From contig BJKQ01000003.1 of NCBI GenBank assembly GCA_006538405.1, positions 620,001 to 684,000 of the forward strand: 64,000 bases of DNA, in the 5' to 3' direction. Made by a program: the position numbers and the translations under genes. The notes below the pieces were generated by a model that searched no databases, was not told the origin of the DNA, and worked only from the letters and a program-made list of their open reading frames with translations. Shown piece by piece: positions 11,465 to 23,203 of this stretch (its first letter is position 1; each line of letters opens with the position of its first letter). Source of the DNA: Hansfordia pulvinata. Taxonomy: Eukaryota > Ascomycota > Sordariomycetes > Xylariales.

Positions 11465-12022
11465 ATGAGACACAGCAAGCTCTCGTTGCCGACGCTGCAC
11501 TTCGCCGCAGCAACCTTCCTGTGTGTCGGCCCGCGCCAGGTAGCCGCACAGTCGAAATGCGTCGACAGCAACGCACAGCCTGTTGACATGGCCAAGTGCG
11601 ACGGCGAGGGTAACCCCTCATCCCAAGGAGGCTACCACTTGGTTCCGAACCCTCGGGCCCTCGACGAGCAGGAACAGGAGGCCCGCGACCTGAGAGCAGA
11701 AAAGGAGGCCAAGCGCGAGATCCGGGTCCGCGCTCCCGCCGATGCCACAACCACCGCCACCACGTCGTCCAGCAGCTCCACGACGACGAGCTCCACGACG
11801 AGCAGCTCTACTACAGACTCCGGTACCTCCACAACCACGTCCCAGGCCAGCTCGACAACCTCCACCGGCTCTTCTTCTTCCTCCACGTCAACTTCGACCT
11901 CGACCTCAGACGACAGCCCTAATTTGCCCACCCAAACGAGCAACCCCGATCCATACCAGACTGGAGGCGTCGGCAATCCCGGTAAGCCCTGGGGCACAGG
12001 ACATGGCTCTGGTGGGGGCTGA
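11465..12022 (+). CDS. Ser/Thr-rich secreted protein, unknown function
   Basis: A 185-residue protein that I do not recognise. Residues 1-29 look like a signal peptide (basic start, hydrophobic LHFAAATFLC, then RQVAAQ), so it should enter the secretory pathway. A short cysteine-containing segment follows (Cys 32 and 45). Next is a charged Glu/Arg-rich segment (residues 65-90) including a possible Lys-Arg protease site. Then comes a long Ser/Thr tract (about 93-150), likely O-mannosylated. A Gly/Pro-rich end has no hydrophobic GPI signal. A single exon is assumed and no frame slip is visible. It could be a wall-associated or extracellular protein. It stands alone between two gene-poor regions. 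Confidence 0.6.
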   Translation: MRHSKLSLPTLHFAAATFLCVGPRQVAAQSKCVDSNAQPVDMAKCDGEGNPSSQGGYHLVPNPRALDEQEQEARDLRAEKEAKREIRVRAPADATTTATTSSSSSTTTSSTTSSSTTDSGTSTTTSQASSTTSTGSSSSSTSTSTSTSDDSPNLPTQTSNPDPYQTGGVGNPGKPWGTGHGSGGG

Positions 12023-12249
12023 ACAGAGTGCCTGAATATACTCGTGATCCATTTTCGTCTTCCCATTAGGCATTACATTTTCCACATGGGAATCACATTT
12101 GGGGTGTTGCGCGCTTCTTCTCCAGCTTTCGTCAGCGGGAGCTCCAAGACGAGCCGGGGGAGACTGGGCTTCCACTGTTATGTTTTTATGATATACCACA
12201 TTTCTTGAGGGGGTGGTGAGCGCGAGCGGCACACATGTTTCCACGGCTA

Positions 12250-12265
12250 GGGGGGGGGGGGGGGG
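12250..12265. repeat. Poly(G) tract, 16 bases
   Basis: Uninterrupted G run in intergenic DNA about 230 bases after the secreted-protein stop codon. Confidence 0.9.
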
Positions 12266-13439
12266 CAGCTACTTTCTCTGGAGTTTGGGGTTCTATACTG
12301 GGAGGGAGGGAATACGAGTACATGAAGGAGAAACTTCATAACTCAGGCGGGCAAGTGTCTTCTCTACGATATGTCTACGAGTACAGAATTGAAAGCTTCT
12401 GAATTTCCCAATCAGCCGCAACATGGGGGTCAAGGTGGCACCTGCATGGTGAGAATGATGCATCCATCCATCTACCTGCGTTCTTTTCTCCTCGCAAGAG
12501 ACGCATTTCCCAACGCGCTTCCGGCCCTTGCCTCTGGGCTGATGATGGTCGCTAGCCTTGGCAATGAGAATTCATAGACCGACAGGCTTCCGGGCTCATT
12601 GCACGGGACACACACGGCCAGTGTCGCCGCCCAGGATTCGCCAGGTACACCGTAAGCAGGCAACGAGCTGAACAAGGGCGAGAGCAACGCCCCCCAGGCG
12701 CCCGTAAATCCTACTGAGCCTACGCGTAGGTCAGGTAAAAGTAGAGGTAGTACTGTAGGTACGTAGGAATTTGCACACCATTCCGGCATGTAGCACTTTT
12801 GCCGACGACCCCCGCCCTCCTAGTTACTGATTAGGCTGCTACTCGTACTCTTAGTTATTACAAGTTAGTCCACGGGGTCTTATTAGGTTGCAAGTTGGTC
12901 ATCCGTGGTTGTACTCGTACAGCCCAGCCCGCTCATTCACTTCGCCGGGTGCTTACGAAACCCACCTTGGCAAGCACCCCAATCGCGCTGACCAGCTCAC
13001 CGGGGAGGATGATTAAGCGTACGCCGAGGGGCCAAGGCGCCAGCGGCCACCGCCGCCGTCGTCCCGCGTCCAGACCTGAAAGAAAAGGGGACCTCGTTCT
13101 GCGTGGTGTGGTGGTGGTGGGTTGTCCTTCCGCTGCCCCTTCCACGTGGGCCGGGCACCTCACCTCAACGCGTGGCCGCCGGCCGCCCGGGGTTTCGGTG
13201 CCTGGAGGATCAAAGGCGGAGGGGTTCGTTCCAGCAGAACACACAAATCCCCGCCACCTCCCCCCTCCCCCCTTACCTACCAAAAATGGAAGAAGCCTCT
13301 CTGTCTAGGGTCCCCGAGTCGGGCGGGGAGAGCAAGCACCTATTCAGCGTTTGCCCGCGCGGGCTTCGGTCCCGAAACATGGCCGACGAGGCTCGCTGCG
13401 TGCCTGGCCGGGTACGTACCTCGTTGTTGTTCTCTGCGG

Positions 13440-13466
13440 TTTTTTTTTTTTTTCTTTTTTTTTTTT
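13440..13466. repeat. Poly(T) tract with one C
   Basis: Thirteen to fourteen T, one C, then twelve T, in intergenic DNA. Confidence 0.9.
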
Positions 13467-13713
13467 CCCAATCTCCCTGTATTTTTTGGCCACTCGTTGG
13501 GATTGAACCCGCCGGCGCGGCCTCACACACACACACACAAACGGTGGTACGTTTCTCGACGCCACGGGGTCGGGGAGGCCGGCTGAATCCCCCCTCCTGA
13601 TAAAGTGACGGAAATCTTCCGGGCCATCGCGAAACGCGCCGCAGCCCTCGGGCGCTCGAGAGGCGTTGCTTGTTTGGTTCCATCGTTCCGCGCCCGGGCC
13701 GGCGAGTCTTAAT

Positions 13714-13775
13714 AAGCTAGTGCCCTCCTGACTATAGTCTCTCTAAGCGAGTGCGAATCTCTAACTATAGTCTCC
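13714..13775. repeat. Imperfect ~31-bp direct repeat
   Basis: AAGCTAGTGC (13714-13723) followed by ACTATAGTCT (13731-13740) recurs as AAGCGAGTGC (13745-13754) and ACTATAGTCT (13764-13773), with spacing 17 versus 19. It lies in a locally AT-richer block (about 13700-13870) that also has a perfect hairpin. Confidence 0.65.
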
Positions 13776-13817
13776 CTGCCCGCTTAAGGTTACTGATGCG
13801 AGTTAGCCATAACCTGA

Positions 13818-13836
13818 GGCACCTATAACAGGTGCC
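13818..13836. repeat. Perfect 7-bp inverted repeat (hairpin)
   Basis: GGCACCT (13818-13824), a 5-base loop, then AGGTGCC (13830-13836). It could fold as a stem-loop in either strand. Role unknown. Confidence 0.7.
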
Positions 13837-15214
13837 ACATGCCGTTTAGTAATAAGCGGAGCTGCTTAAGCGAGTCTGGACACGGGAAGCGCCGACGACG
13901 GCTTGTCATCTCTCGCCTGGCGGATGCGTGGCCTTGGGAAGCTGTACAGCGCCACCACACAGCACGAGGAGGGCCACCAGGAAGAAGAGGCCAGACAGGC
14001 TGAGGTAGGCGTCGCTTGCTGCGCTTGCGGGATAACGCGGGCGCGCCGCTGGCTCTTCTCCAGCTCGTGTCGCTGCCCGGAGTGCCACAGCCACAAAGGA
14101 GTCGGGCGAGCCCGCCACTCGGGCCCGGGAGAAGTTCCCAAGGGGCAGGCCGAGGATCCCGGACTTTGTGGAACGGCTCCGTACACCCCTCCCACCCCAC
14201 CGCTCCCCGGGAGCCGTCACCCTTTTCTTGCAGTGCAACAAGGCCACGACGCATCTTGGTGGTGGGCTGCCTAGAGCACGCATCCAGAGAGAGGCCCATC
14301 GTTTGGATGCCACCTGGCAATGGCAGGCTTTATGTATTTTTTCTTCCTGCAGCGCATCTTTGTTTGCTTTGCACATGTCTAGCTTCGGCAGTAGGCACAG
14401 GAGCTACACCGGGGTGTTGTTCAAGCGAGTCTCGGCCACTGGCTGGTGTCTACCTGGTACTCGTCCCTATCGAAGCAGGCCGGGCGGAAGAAGCGATCAG
14501 AGATGCCAGTGCCTCCTCGCCGAGTATGCCGCATGCCCCGTGTCCTTGACTTCCTCTGCGGTCATGGAGTGATGCAGCTTTCGTACTGATGGGTTCATTG
14601 CCTGGGTAGCTCTCCGAGAGGCACGGCGCTTACTGTGGCTCGGCGACTGCCGGGACGGGCTGAAGGTGAGAAGACCGGGCGTCCAACTCATGATATGTCG
14701 AGACACATTCGCTCTGGCGTTCCCATCGTAATCTGTTCTGCAGATGGTGTCAGGCGCGCGGGCCGCGCGTAGGAGAATGGCGAAGCACACAGACCCCCAG
14801 ACGGGCCACCAGCCATCGACGTGCAATCCCATCTCGCCGACAGCCCTGCTCCTCCACGGCGCGTCAGCCAATCTGTCTCCGGAGCTCGTGGACGCTCGCT
14901 GGCCAGCGAGGGCCGTCGCCCAAATGGGGAATACTCGCTGTGCAACGGGCATCTTGCGGGAGAGAGACTTGGCAGGCAGTCACGACACAGAGGTTCTAAT
15001 TCCCTCTCCCCCCGCGCATTGCTTCATGGGTGAGCTATCCTCGAAAGCGTGATGGACGGCCCAAGAGCCGAGAGGGCTGCTCGCGCCGCCCGTCCTCCCC
15101 GGGAGAGGGGGGCGGGGTGAGCCCGACGACGTCGAGGCAGGCGATGGCCCCAGTCCTCGAGAACACTTTTACATCATCTCTCGCAGGCGGCTGGGCGGCC
15201 GGGGTCGCGCGATG

Positions 15215-15215
<1 letters not shown>

Positions 15216-15244
<29 letters not shown>
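15216..15244. repeat. (AC)n microsatellite
   Basis: About 14 AC repeats in intergenic DNA. Confidence 0.9.
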
Positions 15245-15246
<2 letters not shown>

Positions 15247-15342
15247 GAAGCTCCTGTAGCGAGAACTCGTATCGTTGCCAGAGCGGTTGGAGACTCTGAT
15301 CGTAAAGCCGCGTCGACGCGGCGGACCGGGACTATACTATGC

Positions 15343-15352
15343 TTTTTTTTTT

Positions 15353-15389
<37 letters not shown>
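15343..15389. repeat. T-run followed by (GA)n microsatellite
   Basis: Ten T (15343-15352), a short spacer, then about 15 GA repeats (15359-15389). Confidence 0.9.
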
Positions 15390-15392
<3 letters not shown>

Positions 15393-16383
15393 GAGCAGAC
15401 ATTTCAGACATGTTGCGTCTGACCGACGATAGATGTCGTCGCCGCGTCGAGGCAGATGCTGAACCTCGAAAGAACTTCGGCCTCTCACGATCTTCTCTGC
15501 TTTGCGCCTCCCGGCCGGGCAGTCGGTTGCGAGTGCGACCCCTCGCGCTGTCACGATCATGCGCTCTCTTGCGCTTTTCCCACGGCCAGCAAGCACGGCA
15601 GTTTCCCGGGGAAGCTCTCGGAATGCGGGAGGGGCTCTTGGTGACTGCGGCGCCTGACCATGGCGCCCATTGTCTGTCCCTTCCGCGGGTCGCCTCTCCA
15701 CGGCGGTGACACTGGTCCAATATCGAAGCCTGGGATCTGGTTCAGGAGCTGCGGGCGGTCTGAACGACATTCGAGGCTGCGTCGGTCCCAGAGAACAGAG
15801 GTTCTCTTGTTTTCCCCCAAAGAACGACTTGACATCCCGCGTGCGTCGTCTGCTGGGCGGGTGCCGCTCGCTGTCCATCCACGAGCCGACGGAGGAGAGC
15901 TTACTTGTGTAACGACCAGAAAACCCTGCTGCCTTGCGCTGTCCACTCTGTCCGTCTCTCGGCGAGTAACCGGCAGCCAGGCCGGCGGCAGACTGCCCTC
16001 GCGCGTGGAGGGGTCCGGCATCACCGCCATCGCGCATGCCACGAAAAAGGGTCACATCCGCCCGAGGGCCGAGCCGCGACTTGGTGACGAAACAACTCTT
16101 CCTGCTTCTCGACCAGCGATGTCTTGATCGATATAGACAGTGTTCCTGCTTCTTGCCCACGTTCCGCACGGGTACAGGCCTACAGGCGAGTGAGCCACGC
16201 AGGCATATGAATATAGCAACTCGCGATGATCCCCGTGAGCCTCGCCTACGAGCCCATCACGTGACAGGCCATCGATAAAATGCCGTCTTTTCCAACTACG
16301 TTGTCCGCAGAGGAGCCTGGGAGAGGCCCTGCCTGCTTGCCTTCCTGCCTGCCCCGGAAGCCGCCTGCACTGCGCGGGTATTA

Positions 16384-16401
16384 CCCCCCCCCCCCCCCCC
16401 C
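16384..16401. repeat. Poly(C) tract, 18 bases
   Basis: Uninterrupted C run in intergenic DNA. Confidence 0.9.
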
Positions 16402-16780
16402 AAGTGTGCAGCAGCTCCAAGCCTCCATTTAGGGATCGTCTGTGAGGGCCAAGCAGGGCAGCCTCGGATGGAGAGGACGCGTTGGGGGACTCGTATTTAG
16501 GTAATCATGGGCGCGGGGCATTGACCGGCCACATTGCCACCGTCTCGAGTCTTGTCTGGGAGGTGTCGTGCCCGTGAGAGGACTGGGTCTGATCTGATCT
16601 ACCTGTAACCACGACGACGGACGAACGCCCAGACGGGGGAGGCGGACCCCGTGGATGCCCGGAACCCGACGTCTCGGTTGGCCCCCTCCCCCTCTCCCCC
16701 CCCCCATCCCGGCTGCTTTACTTTAACCTACTACTCGTACTCTACATGTACGTGTGCGCGTGGCCGCCAGACAGGGGCTC

Positions 16781-16809
16781 TCTTCTTCTTCTTCTTCTTC
16801 TTCTTCTTC
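16781..16809. repeat. (CTT)n microsatellite
   Basis: About nine CTT units in intergenic DNA, flanked on both sides by TACTCGTA-type motifs (16731 and 16817). Confidence 0.9.
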
Positions 16810-17954
16810 AAGACTTTACTCGTAGGTCTCTCTCAAGCTGTCTGAGACCGGAGTGTGTTGCCAAGCTACGAGTGAGCAAGCACCTCTGCTTTCGTACGAC
16901 TATCTTTGGCAGGTAGCCTGGGCGACGACACACATGCCTGCCTTGCCTTTGTATGATGGGTACCGAAATGGCGAGTTGTCGGAAACACATCCAAATGCCA
17001 TCTTTACTACGAGTACTACTCTTATTATCATACTATATCCAAAGCTGCTGGGTCCACGAGTAGCACACCGGGCATCCGGATTTGGCAGGCCATGTCAAGG
17101 GACCAAAAAATAAAATAAAAAAAAGGACGCGGAGATTGAAAGGGTCAAGGCAATAAAGTACGGGTAGGGCTAGTTACGAGTAGCGTCATTGCGGGGCACG
17201 AGACGGGTGTTATTTTCATACGGAAATACCCTCGTTTGATGGGCCACGCGGTGTGGCGTGTGCTGTCTGCGGCGGCCAGGGTCCGTCCTGAACGTGGCTG
17301 CGCCGTTTTGCGCGGGGACGCGGAGCCGCCAAACCCACCCTCGTTCTCTGATTGTTCATAATTGGAGACCAGACCGGGGCTGATGAAACACGGCCGCAAT
17401 CGAGAGAAGAGAACGGCCGCACGTATAGGGTTCTCGCAGATTGCGACGCGACGGCCAGCGCCGACGTCACAGCTCTGCGGTAGACACAGCGCTCACCCGA
17501 TCCCAGTGGGCAGCCTTTGGGAGGAGGAGGAGGAGGATCTGCGCCGACTACTCGTACGAGTGCACGACCGGACGGAAGCCGTCATCGTCGACGTGACCGC
17601 TATCCGCGGGAGCAGGTCCGCCGCCGGTTTCCCGAGTGGCACGCGCGTCTATGAGCACGACATGTTGGGGAGGTGAAGCAGAACAGGGCAGCATCTTTTT
17701 CTTTTTCTTTTTCTTTTCTTTCTTTCCCTGCCGCGCCGCGCCGGATCTATACTCCGGGCCTCACGCGACAAAACCGGGTGTCTGGCACCAGCCACAGGGT
17801 CACAGGTCACAAGGGGCTCATCGCAAGGGTTCACGGAGAAGGACGTCCGCGGGGGTGCGGGTGGAGGAGGAGGAGGCGGCGGCGGGTTTCGATGCATCTC
17901 GATCGCATCGCGCGCAGGGACGCAGCTGCAGACCTCAGACGCAGCCCTACGGCG

Positions 17955-17968
17955 TACGAGTACTCGTA
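17955..17968. repeat. 14-bp palindrome of the dispersed TACGAGTA motif
   Basis: Best single copy of the window-wide motif: TACGAGTACTCGTA, a perfect 14-base palindrome. Close relatives sit at about 17550, 20612, 37860, 38043, 40038, 25504, 53206 and 54344. Confidence 0.8.
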
Positions 17969-18068
17969 CAAGTCACTACCGGACCTAATAAATTAGGCCA
18001 CATGCGCAAAGTCGCGAGGCGGACAGAGGTTCATCCATCCAGAGCCTCGCAGGAGCCAGCCCGGGGGT

Positions 18069-18088
18069 GGGGGGGGGGGGGGGGGGGG
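18069..18088. repeat. Poly(G) tract, 20 bases
   Basis: Uninterrupted G run, preceded by GGGGGT, in intergenic DNA. Confidence 0.9.
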
Positions 18089-21076
18089 CAGCTGTCCGCT
18101 TTCTTTCTGCCACGTCCCGTGCTGTCAGGTAGGTATCCAGTGCCATCGCGATCCCTGCATCTCTCCAAGTCTTCCAACTATTCTAGAAACCACGCCTTGC
18201 ACTGTTTCTTCTGTTCTGCGGGAGGCACGGAGGCTCGTGGGTGGATGGATGGGTGGGTGGGCTTGCGGCTGCCAGCAGTCTCACAGCCTGGGCGGCGTTT
18301 CGAATCTGGCTCCAACGCGCCGGGAGGTCACGTCCACCTTATCCAATCCAGTCATCTGTATTCCGACGACACCCCGGATATGATGTAATCATGGTGTAGC
18401 TGTGACCATGCCTGGGATTCTCTAGACTGGGGGGGATCAACAACGCAGGGGCAGTTCCCTTTCTCTGGGTATTTCGTCATGGCCTGCTCCTCCAAGCTCG
18501 TGCCTCCTACCCTCCCTAAAAATGAAAATAAAATAAGGTGGGCTACGTACGAGTACCACTGACGATCCCGACAAAACCTCCGGGTGCCTCAAGTCTGTTG
18601 CAGGCGTTGGCGCACCTAAGCGGATACCTCTAGTTACCTACCAGGTAGGTAGGCTGTGGCGGTGCGGCCTGTGGCAGGTCAACGTCCAAGCCACAGACAC
18701 ACACCCGTGGACGCATTTGATAGATCTCCAGGGTACCTAACCAAATAGGTGAATACCCGGCCCGGCGCGAGTCATCAATACATCCGCCGCCGTTTCGTCT
18801 CCGCTAGATTGGATGTACTATCCGTCATAATAAAAGCTGCTGGACCCTGGGATCCGTGACTCGTCTACCTGCGACGGCAGGAGAGCAGGGGTCCTGGACA
18901 GCCGGGAGGCAGAGGCGGCATTCCCTCATCCTTTCCAGCCCGTCAACGAGGATGAATGATGATGATGAGGATGATGATGACCCAGAGCTGGCTTGTGTTC
19001 CTGCCGAGGGCATGACCCCCGACGTCACTGTGGTGAGCCAGTTCAGACGTCGATGTGTCGCCGTCGCCCACCCGCCGCCGTGGGATCGCGGGCCCGTCCG
19101 TCTGGCGCGCCGGATCTCTCAGGTCGGAGGTACGATAATCCATAATCTGACAGGCATAGCAAGAGAAGGGAGAGAGAGCTGTTCCTGACGACGTCAATGC
19201 CTGCCTCGAGTACACGAGTACCTACATGTAGGCACGCAGAAGAGTTGACGATAGCCCTGGTACCTGATGCAGGTATCCAGGGCATGTCATGGGCACTCAA
19301 TACTGTCTGATACATTGTACATGTACTTTCAACATTGAAGACACCCACGAGGTATGTACGGAGTACAGGGCATTGTGTCGTACGAGGTATATGTATCGTT
19401 ATCGCGGATAAGCAGCCCTGCATCTTCCCTTCTCTGACATTGCCCGCTTGGAAGGCTTGATTCCCAAGTGCCCAAGATATCCATTGCCAACCGACACCAC
19501 CGCCAACCCCACACTTGGACCCACATTGCATGGGGGACCGACCGGTGAGACCTGCCCGTTCCTCGACTCGGTATAAGCCCGCATCGTCGTAGGCACGAGT
19601 GTCCGTACTCGCACCAGACGCATTGCGCATCCAATCCTGGAGCCCGTCGGGCAGCACGCACAAGCAGCAAGGGTGACTGACTGAATGACTGGTGAATGGT
19701 GACTGGCATGCAGCCTGGCGCGCGCGTCTGTCTCCTCTGCTCGCCTGCACTCCATGACTCCGTATCCACTTCCCAGCTCATCAACAGAAACCACCTCGAC
19801 AAGCGCCGTCTCTCCGCGTCCGGCCGACGGCCCAAACTTTGACTGCATCCACACCCAAGCAAGCGAGATCCCGCCTCGGCCATTCGCTGGGTCCGTCTGG
19901 AGATACGAGTAGCCCAATTCCCGCGCCATCGAATTCTCCTCAAATTCCCATCCGCCCCCCCCATTCGGTTCGCTCAAGGCCCGCCGCCCGAACCTATAGA
20001 ACTTCCCTGCCCACCCCCTCCCGCCTCTCCGGTCTGACCTCCCGAGTCAGCATCCCCCGCGCGCGCACCGAAACCGAACCGGTGACCTCGCTCTCCTGTG
20101 CTGGTGCAGGTCGAACGCGGTCAGAGATCGCCGCCGCCGTCGCACCCTCTTTTCGCATCTTGCACCTTCTTGCGCCATTGCCAGCATGCCACGTTGCGAT
20201 ACGAGGGTTGGATGTTCCGGGAGGGCTTATCTACTCGCAGGCCAGTACTCGTAGTGCTCACGCGTCTTGCCCTGCCTTGCCTGGTGCGGTCTGGACTCCT
20301 TTTAATCTTTCTTTGGTCGTTATCAAGTACGAGAACCACCATCCGCATCCCGCTCTCGTCCAGCCAACTGCCGTGCATCTTTCTTTTTTCTTCCCCTCTT
20401 TTTATTTTTTTATTTTTTTACGATCACTTCATGCCTCTCCCTCTCTCCTGGATACGAGTCGTCGGAACTGCCCACCGCCGCAATCGTACAGCTACAGCTA
20501 CCGCTCAGCCAGACGAGACTGGACCAGTCCCGACCGACGCCCATCTACCTGCAGCTTATTATTCGTTTCATTCCCCTTCAGGGCGCCTGTGAGAGCCGCC
20601 ACCCGTGCACGAGTACTCGTACTCACCAGGGCATCCATTATCCAATTGGAAGCTCGTAGTACAAGCACTGCTGGTCAGTGCAGAAACTCGTAAGTACCAT
20701 GATAGTGAAGGGACGATAGATACCTTCATCACGGAATAATCAGTGGGAGGGCAGGGCCCCATCTGTTAGGTTAGGTACATGTACTGAGGTCGTGCGGGGG
20801 ACTCAGGAACGCCCGAAGAACTGCACTACCGCGACCACCAGCTGTCAATGAATTAGGTCGGATTCGGTCGGTGCGTCGATACATGTAGATTAGTGTGATT
20901 AGGTAGCCAAGAGCCATCTATATGTGAAATCTAGGTAGCTTAGGTACCTCGTAAGTCCACGCATACTTGTAGGTACCTACTCGTTCGCGGTCCTGTCCCG
21001 TCCCATCCCACCCACTCTCATCAAGCCTACGCGTGCCTGCCTCATTCGGTCGCCCGTTAGCCCACTCGTTCGTTTT

Positions 21077-21096
21077 GGTCGGTCGGTCGGTCGGTC
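21077..21096. repeat. (GGTC)5 tandem repeat
   Basis: Five GGTC units inside a longer TTCG/GTCN-rich stretch (21065-21135). Confidence 0.85.
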
Positions 21097-21421
21097 CGTC
21101 TGTCGTTCGTTTCTTGGTTCGTTCGTTGGTTCGCCTGGACTGCCCGCTTGTGGCACTCGCTGCAACCGGCTGCCTCTCCATCATCAGCAACATCAATGCC
21201 ACGCCGCCTGTTATCGTCACCCTTTTAGCCGGGGTGGCTGCTGCTGGACGCACGGGAGCGGGCTCGGCGGGCCAGACCCTCACCCACCCTGGACCGCCCA
21301 CTTGGAGATCTCGAACCTTGACACACCGCGCGCAAGGTGACCTGCCTGCTTTTGGTCTCGCTTCCCTGCCCGGCTGCCGCCCTGCCCTGCCCTGGGTTGA
21401 TGAGCTTGTCTTGTCGCCCGC

Positions 21422-21429
<8 letters not shown>

Positions 21430-21459
<30 letters not shown>
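21430..21459. repeat. (CCTCGT)5 hexamer repeat
   Basis: Five hexamer units in the pyrimidine-rich region upstream of the gene at 22610. Confidence 0.85.
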
Positions 21460-22609
21460 GGCTTGATTCTCCGATTCCATCACCCTCCCACCCACCACGC
21501 TGCGCAACACTCCTCCCTACCACGGGTAATAGTGGCAAGTCGAGACTCCCAATCCTCCTGAGCCTGCCAGCCTGTCAGTTCCTCAATCAAAGAGACAGAG
21601 ACAGACAGACCCTGCCAATCATCCAGGCGTAATATAACAATCGACCTAATTTACGGGCGCCCGGCCTTGCGGGACAGGAATCCTCGAGCGAGCGGCCGTT
21701 GCTCGGACACGCCCGACACGGCAGACACGAGGCAGAATTCCAGAACTTTTCCCCCTCTTTCCGTCAGTCTGTCTGTCATTTCTTCTTTTTTCACATTCTT
21801 TTCTCTCTCTCTCGCCCTCGTCGACAAATTGGCGCCGTTGTGACCGCCGCAGATCACCATCAGTTCCCGGCCAAAGCAGAGTGGGTATCTGCAAGAGTGT
21901 GGTGCCATTGAGATCGACAGGACAACCTGCCACACCACTCGGGCCCTCCCCCCTTACGGAGTACGGAGCACGCCAGCACGGAGCAGGGGAACCCACTGGG
22001 GCTCCTCCAACCTAAGCCGATTCCAAGGTTAAGTGCTTTCACTTATACCAGAGTGGCACACCATCGATCGTGATCGGGGCCCTGCAGTCGTAAGCCACCG
22101 CAAGAGAGGCAACTCCTCTTATTGTTCGCAATCGCACCCGCCACCCACCGCCCAGCCGCCACACCGCAGCACTCCGTGACTCCTCATAGCAGCAGTAGCA
22201 GCAGAAGCTTATTATTAGCCCTGGCAAGCTCGTCGTCCTTTCACTCTCGACCCTCATATAGTTCAGCATCCTCTGCGGCGCCTGCTGGTCGGTCTGCAAC
22301 AACAATAACAACTTCAACATCGTCGTCTTCTCCCCGAGGCCCCTTTTTGGGAGTGTACACACATTGCCTACCTCACCTGCTCGTACACACCTTGGAGGCA
22401 CCTAGCAACACGGGAATCCCGTCAACCACACCCCTTCCCAACCAGCCAATGCCCCCGTCACCGGCTGGCTGCACACAAGCACACCAACAACCGACCTCGC
22501 CGTCGTCGCCAATAAGAACGACAGCTGCAGCAGTAACAACAGCGATACCGCCGACACTACCGTCGCCGCGCCCTCCCGCTGCACAAGCACCACCAACAGG
22601 CCAGCAACC

Positions 22610-23203
22610 ATGGACTACGCCGAGTACGACGACGACGACATGGTCATGATGATGGCGGCCTCGTCGCCCGAGTCCTCCCCCGTCGCCGCCACCAAGGCCC
22701 ACCACAACATCGACTTTGCTCTGCAGCGCTACCTGCTCCTGCACAACCAGCACCAGGAGCTGCGCCAGCACCTCCACGACCTTTGCCCCTCATACTCGAC
22801 CTCCACGACGGCCGTCGCATCGCCCTCCGTCTCCCCGACCCGGCAATCTCCCCAGCCTCAGTCCTCGCGAGCGAGGAACCACCACCGCCGGTCCTCTGGC
22901 AGCAGCAGCAGCAGCAGCAGTGACAGCAGCATGCGCTCCTCCTCGTCCTCCTCTTCAAAATACTCTCGCTCAAGCTCCAACACCACCATCCTGGAGCCCG
23001 TGCTCGACGAGTCGCTGATCCAGGAAATGGCCGACGGCGAGCAGGCCCTCTTCGACGTCAACGAGGGTATCAAGCGCGCGCTGACGGAGCTGCTCAACTG
23101 CGAGCGCGTCCGCGCCGACCGCGCCGTGCGCTCCTGGGTCCAGTCCCGGCTCATGGAGACGGAGAAGGAGCTGCGCAAGGGCCGCCGGAGGAGGAGCAAC
23201 TGA
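22610..23203 (+). CDS. Conserved-looking hypothetical protein with Ser-rich centre and charged C-terminal helix
   Basis: A 197-residue protein with no name I can give. It has an acidic N-terminus (EYDDDD), then a helical segment (residues about 34-60, FALQRYLLLHNQHQELRQHL). A long Ser-rich disordered centre follows (about 84-124). The C-terminal 70 residues (LIQEMADGEQALFDVNEGI onward to a basic GRRRRS end) look like a structured, amphipathic coiled-coil-type helix. This C-terminal half has the look of a conserved fungal domain rather than chance sequence. No signal peptide, membrane segment or frame slip. It is preceded by more than 1 kb of CT/CA-rich DNA that may be leader sequence. The start was chosen at the first ATG of the open frame. 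Confidence 0.7.
   Translation: MDYAEYDDDDMVMMMAASSPESSPVAATKAHHNIDFALQRYLLLHNQHQELRQHLHDLCPSYSTSTTAVASPSVSPTRQSPQPQSSRARNHHRRSSGSSSSSSSDSSMRSSSSSSSKYSRSSSNTTILEPVLDESLIQEMADGEQALFDVNEGIKRALTELLNCERVRADRAVRSWVQSRLMETEKELRKGRRRRSN

Larger units (their letters stand above)
12023..22609. other. 10.6-kb gene-poor region
   Basis: No coding region with domain-like sequence on either strand. The longest open frames (up to about 280 codons near 15.4-16.2 and 19.8-20.7 kb) are low-complexity and shift meaning between frames. Many TACGAGTA-type motifs lie here (12.3, 12.9, 16.7-18.0, 19.9-20.7 kb), with microsatellites, poly(C/G) tracts and a small repeat block at 13.7 kb. From about 21.0 kb it becomes pyrimidine-rich, likely promoter or leader of the gene at 22610. 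Confidence 0.5.

Noticed and set aside
13823..14952. Possible membrane protein gene on the minus strand (hydrophobic stretch LSGLFFLVALLVLCGGA)
   Set aside because: Hydrophobic segments occur in separate frames without splice sites that join them, and no start region or family similarity is visible.
15351..16169. 272-codon minus-strand open frame
   Set aside because: Runs into the GA microsatellite and has no structured composition; overlapping frames on both strands are equally open.
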